DNA from: Murimonas intestini
GTDB taxonomy: Bacteria; Bacillota; Clostridia; Lachnospirales; Lachnospiraceae
Direction of reading: 5' to 3'
Assembly: GCA_003148945.1 (NCBI GenBank)
Contig: QGGY01000022.1
Span: forward strand, 1 to 41,346
Length of the DNA stretch: 41,346 nucleotides
Below, one piece after another: positions 7,478 through 15,201 of this stretch. A program made the position numbers and the translations under genes. Position 1 is the first letter of the stretch, and each line of letters opens with the position of its first letter. The notes under the pieces were generated by a model. It did no database searches and had not been told where the DNA came from. It was given only the letters and a program-made list of their open reading frames with translations.

Positions 7478-7536
7478 ATTATATCAATTGCAGCAAAAAT
7501 GTCAACTATATTTTGCATAAGTTAAATATAGTTGAC
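7478..7536 (-). promoter_or_regulatory. Consensus sigma-A promoter overlapped by a perfect 13-bp inverted repeat
   Basis: On the minus strand TTGACA (7500-7505) and TATAAT (7478-7483) are spaced 16 bp apart. A perfect inverted repeat, GTCAACTATATTT (7501-7513) with AAATATAGTTGAC (7524-7536), covers the -35 box and the upstream flank. It drives the XRE/membrane-protein operon, with a leader of roughly 190 nt. The dyad is the likely operator of the XRE protein. Confidence 0.75.
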
Positions 7537-7594
7537 TCAATTTGTTACTGTTAAACCAATATTTCCGCTTCATTGTAACTATTGGTTAATTTAG

Positions 7595-7620
7595 AAATCG
7601 AAAGGGTTGCATTTCGATTT
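7595..7620. terminator. Hairpin beyond the oxidoreductase stop
   Basis: The perfect arms AAATCGAAA (7595-7603) and TTTCGATTT (7612-7620) flank an 8-base loop, 30 bases after the stop of the oxidoreductase gene. No U-tract follows, so terminator function is tentative. Confidence 0.35.
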
Positions 7621-7650
7621 ACAATTGAGGTATTTCCGCTTCCTTCTCAG

Positions 7651-8763
7651 TTATTTTAAATACTTCTCTTTTTCAATCCTCCCCCGCAGAAGTTCATAGT
7701 ATTCATCATCATCCCACGTTTTCAGATCTACCTGTTTCCCCTGAGCCGCTGACAAGTACATGGCATTGGCAAGCGTCAGTCCCAGGATTCCATCTTCCCC
7801 CGGGGCTGTCAGCCTTTTTCCATACAAGATAGCATCTGTAAATTCCCGCAGTATGCCTGCATGGCCGTCTCCGCCTTCTTTTACCGGTACGTGGCAGCGC
7901 CAGTTTTCTGGCTTTGCAAAGGGGTCTGTATTTATAATATTAAATTCCCTCTCACTGATTCTGTTTCGATAAAAAATGATCTCATTATTCTCTGCAACAA
8001 GTTTTCCTCTGTCCCCCGCTATCTCCAGGCGGTTTGTGCCGGGGACTTCGTGTGTCGCCGTCACGAACAGGCCTGTTGCCCCGCCCGGAAATTGCAAATA
8101 TGCTGTCACATCATCTTCTACCTGTATATTGTGACCGGCCCCATATTGCATAAAAGCCTGCACTGAATCTGGCATCCCGGTTATCCACTGCAAAAGATCC
8201 AGATTGTGGACAGCCTGATTCATAAGAACCCCGCCGCCTTCTCCTTCCCAGGTAGCCCGCCATGTTCCCGTGTCATAATAGGCCTGGCTTCTGTACCAGT
8301 CTGTAACAAGCCAGGTTATCCTTTTTAGGGCCCCCAGTTCACCGGACCTGACCAGCTCCCTCACTTTTTTATACAAAGGATTCATACGCATATTGTACAT
8401 GATCGCGAATACCTTTCCTGAGTCTGCAGCTGCCTTATTCATAAGGCGCACATGCTTTGTATCCGCTCCCGCCGGTTTTTCAATCAGTACATGCTTCCCT
8501 GCACCAAATGCCTCTATTGCCATTTGAGGATGCAGCGGATGGGGTGTCGCTATCAGCACAGCATCCACATATGAAAGCATTTCCCGGTAACTGCCGCATA
8601 TCCTGACATCCGGGTATTTCTCTTTAAAAGACTGCAGCTTTTCTGTATGCCCTGTACATACTGCACAGAGAATTCCGCCCGGTATGCTCCCTGACAACAG
8701 TTTATCTGCATGCATCATTCCTATTGAGCCCATTCCTGCGATTCCATATCTTACTATATCCAT
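7651..8763 (-). CDS. Gfo/Idh/MocA-family NAD(P)-dependent oxidoreductase
   Basis: This roughly 370-residue dehydrogenase acts on a sugar, cyclitol or similar polyol; the substrate cannot be told. The N-terminal Rossmann fold shows YGIAGMGSIGMMHA (G-x-G-x-x-G). The catalytic-loop motif EKPAG appears at about residue 97. The C-terminal alpha/beta substrate domain contains the MNQAVHNLDLLQWI helix with its conserved His. The ATG at 8763 was chosen: GAGGAGG lies 14 bases upstream, and the frame upstream to 8826 gives only a charged stretch that includes the translated ribosome site. It stands alone, with divergent-looking gaps on both sides. Confidence 0.85.
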   Translation of the reverse strand: MDIVRYGIAGMGSIGMMHADKLLSGSIPGGILCAVCTGHTEKLQSFKEKYPDVRICGSYREMLSYVDAVLIATPHPLHPQMAIEAFGAGKHVLIEKPAGADTKHVRLMNKAAADSGKVFAIMYNMRMNPLYKKVRELVRSGELGALKRITWLVTDWYRSQAYYDTGTWRATWEGEGGGVLMNQAVHNLDLLQWITGMPDSVQAFMQYGAGHNIQVEDDVTAYLQFPGGATGLFVTATHEVPGTNRLEIAGDRGKLVAENNEIIFYRNRISEREFNIINTDPFAKPENWRCHVPVKEGGDGHAGILREFTDAILYGKRLTAPGEDGILGLTLANAMYLSAAQGKQVDLKTWDDDEYYELLRGRIEKEKYLK

Positions 8764-8882
8764 AGTTTTTATGATTTCCTCCTCATCTGACTTAGACTTA
8801 ACTGTCTCTTTCTCATCTTCTTTCATTATAACAGCAGTGTATCTGATTCACAATTGCCAGTATTCAGTTTGCTGGTCGTATA

Positions 8883-9521
8883 CTAATATAGCGGCCCCTG
8901 GGGCGCATCCTGCCTCACTTCTATTTTACTTTCCCTCCCAATATATCTGCCCTGTATCTCTACCCTGCCTTCTTTTATCATACTCTTCAGACGGCTCCTG
9001 CTGACTTCCAGTATTTCTGCCAGAACCTTTTCAGTCCTTATCTTTAATTCAAATGGATTCCGTATACAGATACTGATATTTCCCTCCAGCCTGCCTACCT
9101 GCCTGACATGAACTATAGTATACTCTATATTCTCCAGGTCTATCTCTGCCCTGTTTCTCTGGAACAGCCCCTTGTCACACCCCCAGCGCAGAGCCAGTTC
9201 CCGGCTGTTCTCCTGAAAGAGCCGGAAATCTTCCCCCACAGAGGACGGACTGACACGCTCATATAACGTAACGTTGTAGGTGTGTCTGCACTTTTCGCAT
9301 TGATAGATCAGCCAGATATCTACCCTGTTCCCGTTGGCGTTCACCCTGAAGTTTCCTGTGTTGACATACGATGTTTTACAGCCGCATCCCGGGCAGTTCC
9401 TTATTATTCTGTATGAACTTTGGGGATGTATTACATAATCCGCATGGTTCGGATAATTATCAAATTTTTGTAAATGTTCATTCCATTCACAGTTACATAT
9501 TTTTTTATCGTAGCAGCCCAT
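8883..9521 (-). CDS. DUF1062 domain protein
   Basis: This 212-residue protein appears to belong to the uncharacterised DUF1062 family. Two Cys pairs, NCPGCGC (about residues 43-49) and CEKCRH (about 75-80), form a probable zinc ribbon. A central region ends in LALRWGCDKGLF, and the C-terminal segment (VLAEILEVSRSRLKSMIKEG) looks like an S4-type RNA-binding or small helical domain. No catalytic motif is seen. AAGGAGATGCAGAAAAT precedes the ATG, giving a normal start. Function unknown. Confidence 0.75.
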   Translation of the reverse strand: MGCYDKKICNCEWNEHLQKFDNYPNHADYVIHPQSSYRIIRNCPGCGCKTSYVNTGNFRVNANGNRVDIWLIYQCEKCRHTYNVTLYERVSPSSVGEDFRLFQENSRELALRWGCDKGLFQRNRAEIDLENIEYTIVHVRQVGRLEGNISICIRNPFELKIRTEKVLAEILEVSRSRLKSMIKEGRVEIQGRYIGRESKIEVRQDAPQGPLY

Positions 9522-9667
9522 ATTTTCTGCATCTCCTTTTTTATTTAATCAGGATCTGCAAAGGCCACTGCCTGTTTATTCCCGCAAGCTGCGGGGACTT
9601 TCTCTAATTCCTGCAATAGCCTTTGCTATGCAGCGTGATAGGGGTCACCCATAATTAAATTTCCTCC
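9522..9667. other. Gap with small hairpins
   Basis: The gap holds a CCCGCA/TGCGGG hairpin (9581-9595), a GCAAAGGC/GCCTTTGC long-range inverted pair, and TGCAATAGCC...GCTATGCAGC at 9612-9634. The last motif is repeated at 11949-11971. A ribosome site followed by an 8-codon frame is also present (about 9627-9653). No convincing gene. Confidence 0.35.
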
Positions 9668-11278
9668 TCATGCTTTATTTTTATCTTTTATATAGCTGCT
9701 GTAAGTCCCGGGATAATCGTCTATTCCATTTTCATTAACTACCAGCAGTCTGTCGGCTGCCTTCTGCACAAAATACCTGTCATGGGACACAAACAGCACA
9801 GTCCCCGTATACTGTATTATGATATTTTCCAGTGCCTCTTTTCCCTGAAGATCCATGTGATTAGTCGGTTCATCCAGAATCAATACATTGGGGCCCTTTT
9901 TAAATATTTTTGCCAGCTCCAGACGGGCACGTTCGCCCCCGGATAAATCTCCGGTCTTTTTATAGACACTCTCCTGTGTAAACATAAATGCCCCCAGATA
10001 CTTTCTGACTTCATTCTGCCCTAACAGAGGGAACTCATCCCAGAATTCATCTAACACTGTTTTGTCAGACGCCTGATTCACTGTCTGCTGTGCAAAATAC
10101 CCGATCTGTACATTCTCTCCCCATGTAAAGCTTCCGCTAAGAGGCTCCATCTCACCTGTAATAGTCTTCAGTAATGTGGTTTTTCCAGTACCGTTCCCTC
10201 CTATGATCCCCACCTTTTCTCCTCTTTTGATCAGGACAGTTAATTCATACATGGGATTATCATATCCGATACGCAGCCTGCTGCTTCTAAATATTTCCCG
10301 GGCAGGTTTTACTGCCGGTTCCAGAGACATATGAAAGGTCCTTAAATCAGGCATTTTAGGTTTTTCTACCTTCTCCATCCTTTCAATATATTTAAGCTTT
10401 GCTCTTGCCATGGCTGATTTCGTGGGTATATTTTTGAAACGTTCTGCTGTTTCCTTTAATCGTGCGATCTCTCTCTGCTGTTCCTCATATTTTTTAGCCT
10501 GGAGATTTCTTTCTATAAGCTTCTGGCTCACATAATCTGTATAATTCCCTGAATATTTTGTTACAGTCTTATGCTCTATCTCATATATCTTCTTCACTGT
10601 CCTGTCCAGAAACATCCTGTCATGCGATACGATAACCACAGCTTTCTCATAATGATTAATAAAGTTTTCCAGCCATTCGATCATATTCACATCCAGATGG
10701 TTTGTAGGTTCATCCAGCAGCATGATATCCGGGTGTTCCAGCATAACCTTTGTCAGGGATATCTTTGTCAGCTCCCCTCCGGAAAATTCATTGAGGTACT
10801 TTTTATAATCACTTTTCCCAAAACCAAGCTTTCCCAGGACTATATCCATATCTTTTGCATAATCATAACCGCCCAGCCCGAAGAACCTTTCCTGGATATC
10901 TGCATATTCTGAAATTATTTTATCCGAATGATCTATAACCATTAAATCTAATAATTCTTCCATCCTGTCCATCATTTGCAGAACAGGTTCATATACCTTA
11001 TTAATTTCTTCCTCTAATGTAATGTCCAGGTCCTCCTCAGGTATCTGGCTTAAATAACCAATACGGATCTTGCCATGCTGTTCTATATAAATATGTTCAT
11101 CACTGTCCCTTTTACTCAGCTCAATTTCTTCAGCTATTAATCTGAGCAGAGATGTTTTACCAGAACCATTCCTGCCAATAACAGCTATTTTTTCATTATC
11201 TTTAATTTCAATATTAATGTTTTCTATGATTGTATCAGCGGCATATCTGATTATGCCGTTATTTATCCTGTATAACAA
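9668..11278 (-). CDS. ABC-F family ATPase (translation factor type)
   Basis: This 536-residue soluble twin-ABC protein lacks membrane segments, as ABC-F proteins do; they act on the ribosome. Domain 1 has GRNGSGKTS, FSGGELTKISL and IMLLDEPTNHLD; domain 2 has GGNGTGKTT, LSGGERARLEL and VLILDEPTNHMDL. Between them (about residues 240-330) a basic, helical linker carries the SAMARAKLKYIERMEK segment, the P-site tRNA interaction motif. It is similar in style to the Firmicutes YdiF-like or resistance-type ABC-F groups; which one cannot be settled by eye. A CD3324-family gene lies upstream on the same strand beyond a strong hairpin. Confidence 0.85.
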   Translation of the reverse strand: MLYRINNGIIRYAADTIIENINIEIKDNEKIAVIGRNGSGKTSLLRLIAEEIELSKRDSDEHIYIEQHGKIRIGYLSQIPEEDLDITLEEEINKVYEPVLQMMDRMEELLDLMVIDHSDKIISEYADIQERFFGLGGYDYAKDMDIVLGKLGFGKSDYKKYLNEFSGGELTKISLTKVMLEHPDIMLLDEPTNHLDVNMIEWLENFINHYEKAVVIVSHDRMFLDRTVKKIYEIEHKTVTKYSGNYTDYVSQKLIERNLQAKKYEEQQREIARLKETAERFKNIPTKSAMARAKLKYIERMEKVEKPKMPDLRTFHMSLEPAVKPAREIFRSSRLRIGYDNPMYELTVLIKRGEKVGIIGGNGTGKTTLLKTITGEMEPLSGSFTWGENVQIGYFAQQTVNQASDKTVLDEFWDEFPLLGQNEVRKYLGAFMFTQESVYKKTGDLSGGERARLELAKIFKKGPNVLILDEPTNHMDLQGKEALENIIIQYTGTVLFVSHDRYFVQKAADRLLVVNENGIDDYPGTYSSYIKDKNKA

Positions 11279-11477
11279 AATATCCCCCCTGTTTTTTCTA
11301 TAAGTATTGCTGCTCTCCCATTTCCAGGCGGCTGCCTGCCGTTATATGACATACAGTATAATGTCCTCAGAATCCTGATACCACCTCAAACATTTTTAGA
11401 CAAAAAAATAATCCCTGTCTCTGCCTCCTGAAAAATGGAAGCAGGCGGCAGAAACATGCGGACGTGCATATACATGC

Positions 11478-11553
11478 AAAAATGACACAAGGGTGCAAAG
11501 ATCCTTTTAATCCGCCTCCGGCGTTGGAATCTTTGCACCCTTGTGTCATTTTT
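11478..11553. terminator. 25-bp perfect inverted repeat, bidirectional terminator-like
   Basis: Arms at 11478-11502 and 11529-11553 are perfectly complementary over 25 bp. Each begins AAAAATGACACAAGGGTG when read inward, and a 26-base loop separates them. Both strands therefore give a very long stem ending in a T-run. The right arm covers the TGA stop (11546-11548) of the upstream CD3324-family gene. It likely stops transcription between that gene and the ABC-F gene. Confidence 0.7.
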
Positions 11554-11821
11554 CTATTTTTTTCTCCCGGAGAATCCGCTGGATACTTTTCTCTGACAGG
11601 AAATATGCCGACGCCAGTTCTTTAACTTTAGCGCCCTTTATATGATCCAGATAGATCTTCTGGTTCCTCTCCTGCATCTCTCTGCGTGCATCTGTCCTCT
11701 CTCCCCAACTCCGTCTTTCATTCTCTTTCCTGGGGATATAGATACATTCTCCGTCTACATAACTTTGTATTAATTCTATGATGTGTGCCGGCAGAATCTG
11801 CTCTGCCCTCCTATAGCCCAT
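11546..11821 (-). CDS. CD3324-family helix-turn-helix protein (copy 1)
   Basis: This 91-residue basic protein starts MGYRRAEQILPAHIIELIQ, contains the CIYIPRKENERRSWGERTDAR segment, and ends in a HTH-like helix pair (KVKELASAYFLSEKSIQRILREK). It matches the small CD3324 family of Clostridia, whose function is unestablished. A paralogue with the same three blocks lies at 19638-19907. A strong ribosome site (AGGAGGGCAAT) precedes the ATG. The 25-bp inverted repeat covers its stop codon. Confidence 0.75.
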   Translation of the reverse strand: MGYRRAEQILPAHIIELIQSYVDGECIYIPRKENERRSWGERTDARREMQERNQKIYLDHIKGAKVKELASAYFLSEKSIQRILREKKIEK

Positions 11822-11996
11822 ATTGCCCTCCTGATATATTTTTGCTTCCGGAAAGCAATGGCTATGGCAAATTCGATTGCGGCGTAAATTACCGCCCGCG
11901 CAATATTATATTCCAGTGCATCTTTGCGCCGAAGTGCGCAGCCTCAGTTGCAATAGCCAGTGCTATGCAGCCATAACATACCTGTTCATAAAACAT
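11822..11996 (-). pseudogene. Frameshifted small ORF upstream of CD3324 copy 1
   Basis: From ATG 11996 the minus strand reads MFYEQVCYGCIALAIATEAA and on to a stop at 11889. A second frame then continues with ARAVIYAAIEFAIAIAFRKQ toward 11822. Joined, the two give one plausible short amphipathic or membrane protein of about 60 residues, so a one-base shift near 11895 is likely. AAAGGAGGC lies directly in front of the ATG, closer than usual. The joined product is not a family I recognise with certainty. Confidence 0.35.
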
Positions 11997-12007
11997 GCCT
12001 CCTTTTA

Positions 12008-12064
12008 TTATAAATACATGGGACTCTCCCATAAAATGCGATAATTGTCACTGTTTTTTATCAT
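12008..12064 (-). CDS. Possible 18-codon ORF
   Basis: MIKNSDNYRILWESPMYL is preceded by a good ribosome site (CAGGAGATATGTT). It lies downstream of the YtrA-type ABC operon. It could be a leader peptide or chance; no family is recognised. Confidence 0.2.
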   Translation of the reverse strand: MIKNSDNYRILWESPMYL

Positions 12065-12122
12065 AACATATCTCCTGCAGTTTTTCATTACCCTTTTTTA
12101 GAATTAATCTCCTCATCCTGAC

Positions 12123-12773
12123 TCAGCGCCTCCTGCTTCTCTTCACAGCCGTAAATGCCACAGCCACACACAGCAGAGAAATACCTGCCGCCGTTATGAT
12201 TCCTGCCATCCACAAAAATACAGGTTCTGCCGTCACCAGCGTATCCAGTTTTATGTCCAATAGTATGTATGCCAGAAAGCCTGCTATCGTAAACACTGCC
12301 GTAACTATATATATAACTGCCGTGACTGTTGCCCCCACAAAAAAACTTGCCGCGGTGTTTATAGATAAATAAACACATCCAAGCAGGAAACCGCCTGCCC
12401 AGAACTGCAGATAGACCGGAAGGGAAAAGGTTCCAACAGTAAGGTAATGGATCAGAATCAGTATAAGTCCTGTGGCCGCTGAACCAAGACCATCTGCAAA
12501 AGCCGTCAGAAATCTGCCTTTTACAAAGTCTTTCCATGAATACGGAAGTGTAAGGGCATACCTTTCCCCCATACTGTTTGCTTCAATCTCTTTTAATGTT
12601 GTAGGCGAGCCTGACATGTTCATAGGCATGGACAGAACTGCAACTGTCACAAGGCTGTATATGTTTTTCAAAAATAGTACAAGGCCCAGTCCGATCACTA
12701 TTTCTATAATAAAAGGTGCAACCGTAGACCTCCTGTAATATGCCAGCAAATCTTTTCTAACAAGTCCTGTCAT
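12123..12773 (-). CDS. ABC-2 type permease of a YtrA-regulated operon
   Basis: This 216-residue membrane protein has about six hydrophobic helices and the MTGLVRKDLLAYYRRS start typical of ABC-2 permeases (first helix after a short cytoplasmic L-x-K-D segment). It probably forms an export or envelope-stress transporter with the ATPase encoded just upstream; its ATG overlaps that gene's stop by four bases. The cargo is unknown. It is the last gene of a GntR-ATPase-permease operon like Bacillus ytrAB. Confidence 0.8.
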   Translation of the reverse strand: MTGLVRKDLLAYYRRSTVAPFIIEIVIGLGLVLFLKNIYSLVTVAVLSMPMNMSGSPTTLKEIEANSMGERYALTLPYSWKDFVKGRFLTAFADGLGSAATGLILILIHYLTVGTFSLPVYLQFWAGGFLLGCVYLSINTAASFFVGATVTAVIYIVTAVFTIAGFLAYILLDIKLDTLVTAEPVFLWMAGIITAAGISLLCVAVAFTAVKRSRRR

Positions 12774-13630
12774 CTCTTTTTCCCCCTTATATAAAACAGC
12801 ATGATATCTTCAATAGAAGCCCTGTCAATAGCCAGATCCCTGATACTGGCCCTAAGCTCCCTTTTATTCTGGATCAGTACTCTGTATTCAAATTCTTCTT
12901 TGATATAGTATACAATATCCTCATCTGACAATGCATTAAACATATCCTTCCCACAATGGAGAATACCGAAATCCACATCCAGTTCTTCTTTTGTTTTTAC
13001 AAACATGACCTTGCCTTCATGCAGAAGCATCACATAATCTGCTATTTTATCCAGGTCACTTGTAATATGTGTGGACAGCAGGACACTGTTGGTCCCATCT
13101 AATACAAATTCCTGCAGAAGGCTGAGTATCTCATCTCTCATGACTGGATCCAGACCGCTTGTTGCTTCGTCCAGTATAAGAAGCCTTGGATGATGTGACA
13201 GGGCAATGGCAAAGTTCAGTTTTACAGACATACCTTTCGATAAATCTTTAATCTTCTTGTCCAGCGGAAGCTTGAAGCTGTCCAGGTACCCGAAAAACAG
13301 ATCTCTGTCCCAGTTCTCATAGATTTTTTTCATAATTGGATGTATATCCTTCACATAGTACCCGGAGTATGGACCCAGTCCGTCAATAACCACGCCAATA
13401 TCCTGCTTGATTTCCCTCTCCGCCTGTTCATAATCTCTGCCGAATACAGTGATCGTGCCTTCATTTTTTTCAACCATATTTAAAATTGCAGAAATTGTCG
13501 TAGTTTTTCCTGCCCCGTTTTCTCCCACCAGTCCGTATATCATTCCCTGGGGGATTTCCATAGATACATGATCCAGCGTAAAATTTTTGTACTTTTTCGT
13601 AAGATCTTTGATTTGCAGTATCGGCTCCAT
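12770..13630 (-). CDS. ABC transporter ATP-binding protein (YtrB-like)
   Basis: This 286-residue ATPase has GENGAGKTT (Walker A), LSKGMSVKLNFAIAL (signature variant) and LLILDEATSGLDPV (Walker B), plus STHITSDLDKIADYVMLLHEGK in the H-loop region. A C-terminal extension of about 70 residues follows, as in YtrB-type proteins. The ATG at 13630 was chosen, six bases after GAGGAGG; the in-frame ATG at 13645 lies inside that ribosome site. One base separates the start from the stop of the GntR regulator gene, so translation is coupled. Confidence 0.86.
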   Translation of the reverse strand: MEPILQIKDLTKKYKNFTLDHVSMEIPQGMIYGLVGENGAGKTTTISAILNMVEKNEGTITVFGRDYEQAEREIKQDIGVVIDGLGPYSGYYVKDIHPIMKKIYENWDRDLFFGYLDSFKLPLDKKIKDLSKGMSVKLNFAIALSHHPRLLILDEATSGLDPVMRDEILSLLQEFVLDGTNSVLLSTHITSDLDKIADYVMLLHEGKVMFVKTKEELDVDFGILHCGKDMFNALSDEDIVYYIKEEFEYRVLIQNKRELRASIRDLAIDRASIEDIMLFYIRGKKR

Positions 13631-13631
13631 C

Positions 13632-14006
13632 CTATTCCTCCTCATAAAAAAGCGTAAGGCTCTTTATCAATGTGTCCAGCCCTATCCCATTTGTTTTTGC
13701 AATATCCACCACTTCCTGAAGCTTATCCTCCGCCTGCCTCAGCTGTTCCTCTTTCAGAAAATCTTTGTTTTTCAAAGATATATAAGTCCCTTTTCCCGCT
13801 ATCGTTTCTATAAATCCATCCTTCTGCAGCTCTTCGTAGGCATGCTGGACTGTGATTACACTGATATGAAGGGACTTCGCCAGGCTCCTGATACCAGGCA
13901 GCGGATCTCCTGTCTTTAGTTCTCCTTTCATTACTTTTCCTTTAATCTGTGATGTGATCTGTTCATAAATAGCTTTGTTCGAACTGTTGCTGATTATTAT
14001 CTCCAC
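13632..14006 (-). CDS. GntR-family transcriptional regulator (YtrA-like)
   Basis: This 124-residue protein has an N-terminal winged helix of the GntR type (AIYEQITSQIKGKVMKGELK, then LPGIRSLAKSLHISVITVQH and GKGTYIS) and a short C-terminal helical tail of YtrA size instead of a large effector domain. The start is taken at GTG 14006, with AGGTGA upstream; the open frame beyond it runs back through the operator and promoter, which cannot be coding. It is the first gene of the operon and probably represses it through the palindrome at 14034-14074. Confidence 0.82.
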   Translation of the reverse strand: MEIIISNSSNKAIYEQITSQIKGKVMKGELKTGDPLPGIRSLAKSLHISVITVQHAYEELQKDGFIETIAGKGTYISLKNKDFLKEEQLRQAEDKLQEVVDIAKTNGIGLDTLIKSLTLFYEEE

Positions 14007-14033
14007 TTCATCACCTGCACTTCTGTACTTAGC

Positions 14034-14092
14034 GTATATATACTGTACTTTTTTGATAAGTACAGTATATATACAGTGAACCACTTTGTCAA
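14034..14092 (-). promoter_or_regulatory. Consensus promoter and perfect 17-bp-arm operator of the GntR operon
   Basis: TTGACA (14087-14092) and TATACT (14064-14069) are spaced exactly 17 bp on the minus strand. A perfect inverted repeat with arms GTATATATACTGTACTT (14034-14050) and its complement (14058-14074), loop 7, covers the -10 box and the start site. AGTGTA/TACAGT-like half-sites are typical of YtrA-subfamily operators. Confidence 0.85.
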
Positions 14093-14249
14093 TAGCTAAA
14101 TTATAAATACCATAAAAGACAGGGAGCATGCCGCAAATTACAGCATATTCCCTGTCTCTTTCTGATACGCACCGTTTATTCAAATCTGCCATTTCTGTTC
14201 TTAAAAAAACATTACCTTATCTCAAAATACATTCAATCTTAAAATGTAT

Positions 14250-15077
14250 TCACCTCATAAGGGAGGCTACAGGAATCTCTATCTGGGTTATGTAATCATC
14301 CATAGAGTCTATGACTGTCTCATTGATTCCCGTCTCATAGGAATATCCGTGCAGCTCCAGTCCCTGTTCCCGGGCATATTCCAGCAGTTCTTTATATCTG
14401 GCCGGAAGCCTGTCCCAGCTCCCCCTGCAGTATGCCCTCATATAACTTCCCTGTGGCTGGATATGCAGCCCTTTCTTTTTTGACGGGTCCGCCAGCTTCA
14501 TGAAAAGTGCAGAATAATTGTCAAACTCTCCTCTTGCAAGGCTCTCCACGGATATCATTGAGCCATATGATGTGTCATACATCCTTCGCAGCCGGTATTT
14601 CTTTATTTCCGCAATCTGCAGCTCAATCTCTTCCTCGATGGGCATATCCTTTGTGGTATCAACTATTGCAAGGTACTGTTCTTCTTTATTAATGATTTTT
14701 ATTTCTGACAAGTCAATATTTATCAGGTCAGTCAGGTCTTTCCTCTGCCTGACAAGTACTTTTCTGATCTCCTTCAGATGCAGGATATTCCTGTCCAGCT
14801 CCGCCATCTTTTCTCCAAGCAGATTCTCCAGTTTCTCCGCTGAACGCTTTTCCATAAATTCCTTTATCTCGCTCACAGATACCCCAAGCTCCCTCAGCAT
14901 CAGGATTGTTTCCAGTGTTGAGCTTTGGTAATACGTATAATACCTGTATCCATTCTCCTTAACAACAGCGGGCCTGAACAGCCCGGTCTCATCATACCAC
15001 ATTAAAGTCTTTTTATTGATCTCGTGCAGAGCCGCAAATTGTCCGATTGTCAGAAGTTTATACTTCCCATTTTCCAC
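14250..15077 (-). CDS. MerR-family regulator with GyrI-like effector domain
   Basis: This 275-residue protein has an N-terminal MerR HTH (LTIGQFAALHEINKKTLMWY, then ENGYRYYTYYQ and LRELGVSVSEIKEFM), a coiled-coil linker at about residues 75-115, and a C-terminal GyrI/BmrR-like ligand domain ending near residue 270. This is the BmrR-like arrangement for sensing small hydrophobic compounds. AGGTGGAAA precedes the ATG. It is divergent from a GNAT gene, and a promoter with a 19-bp spacer and central dyad, the hallmark of MerR control, lies between them. Confidence 0.85.
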   Translation of the reverse strand: MENGKYKLLTIGQFAALHEINKKTLMWYDETGLFRPAVVKENGYRYYTYYQSSTLETILMLRELGVSVSEIKEFMEKRSAEKLENLLGEKMAELDRNILHLKEIRKVLVRQRKDLTDLINIDLSEIKIINKEEQYLAIVDTTKDMPIEEEIELQIAEIKKYRLRRMYDTSYGSMISVESLARGEFDNYSALFMKLADPSKKKGLHIQPQGSYMRAYCRGSWDRLPARYKELLEYAREQGLELHGYSYETGINETVIDSMDDYITQIEIPVASLMR

Positions 15078-15090
15078 CTGAAATTCCCCC

Positions 15091-15121
15091 TTGACCGTAC
15101 AGTTACTGTATGCTTTATGAT
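15091..15121 (+). promoter_or_regulatory. MerR-type promoter with 19-bp spacer and central dyad
   Basis: TTGACC (15091-15096) and TATGAT (15116-15121) are separated by 19 bp. The spacer contains the perfect dyad TACAGT-T-ACTGTA (15098-15110). Overlong spacers with a centred dyad are the classical MerR activation site. It points at the GNAT gene and lies just upstream of the MerR gene start. Confidence 0.65.
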
Positions 15122-15201
15122 ATTAAACAGCAGCAGTTCAGTTTCCTGAACTATTACGTAGATTATACACCAAAAAACAAAACACAGAAAGGAACATACA
15201 T

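Noticed and set aside
11367-11549. 60-codon minus-strand frame
   Set aside because: It starts inside the 25-bp inverted repeat and is Cys-rich without any motif; best explained by the terminator sequence.
12088-12537. 149-codon minus-strand frame overlapping the ABC permease
   Set aside because: It lies in another frame of a clear membrane permease gene and has no ribosome site.
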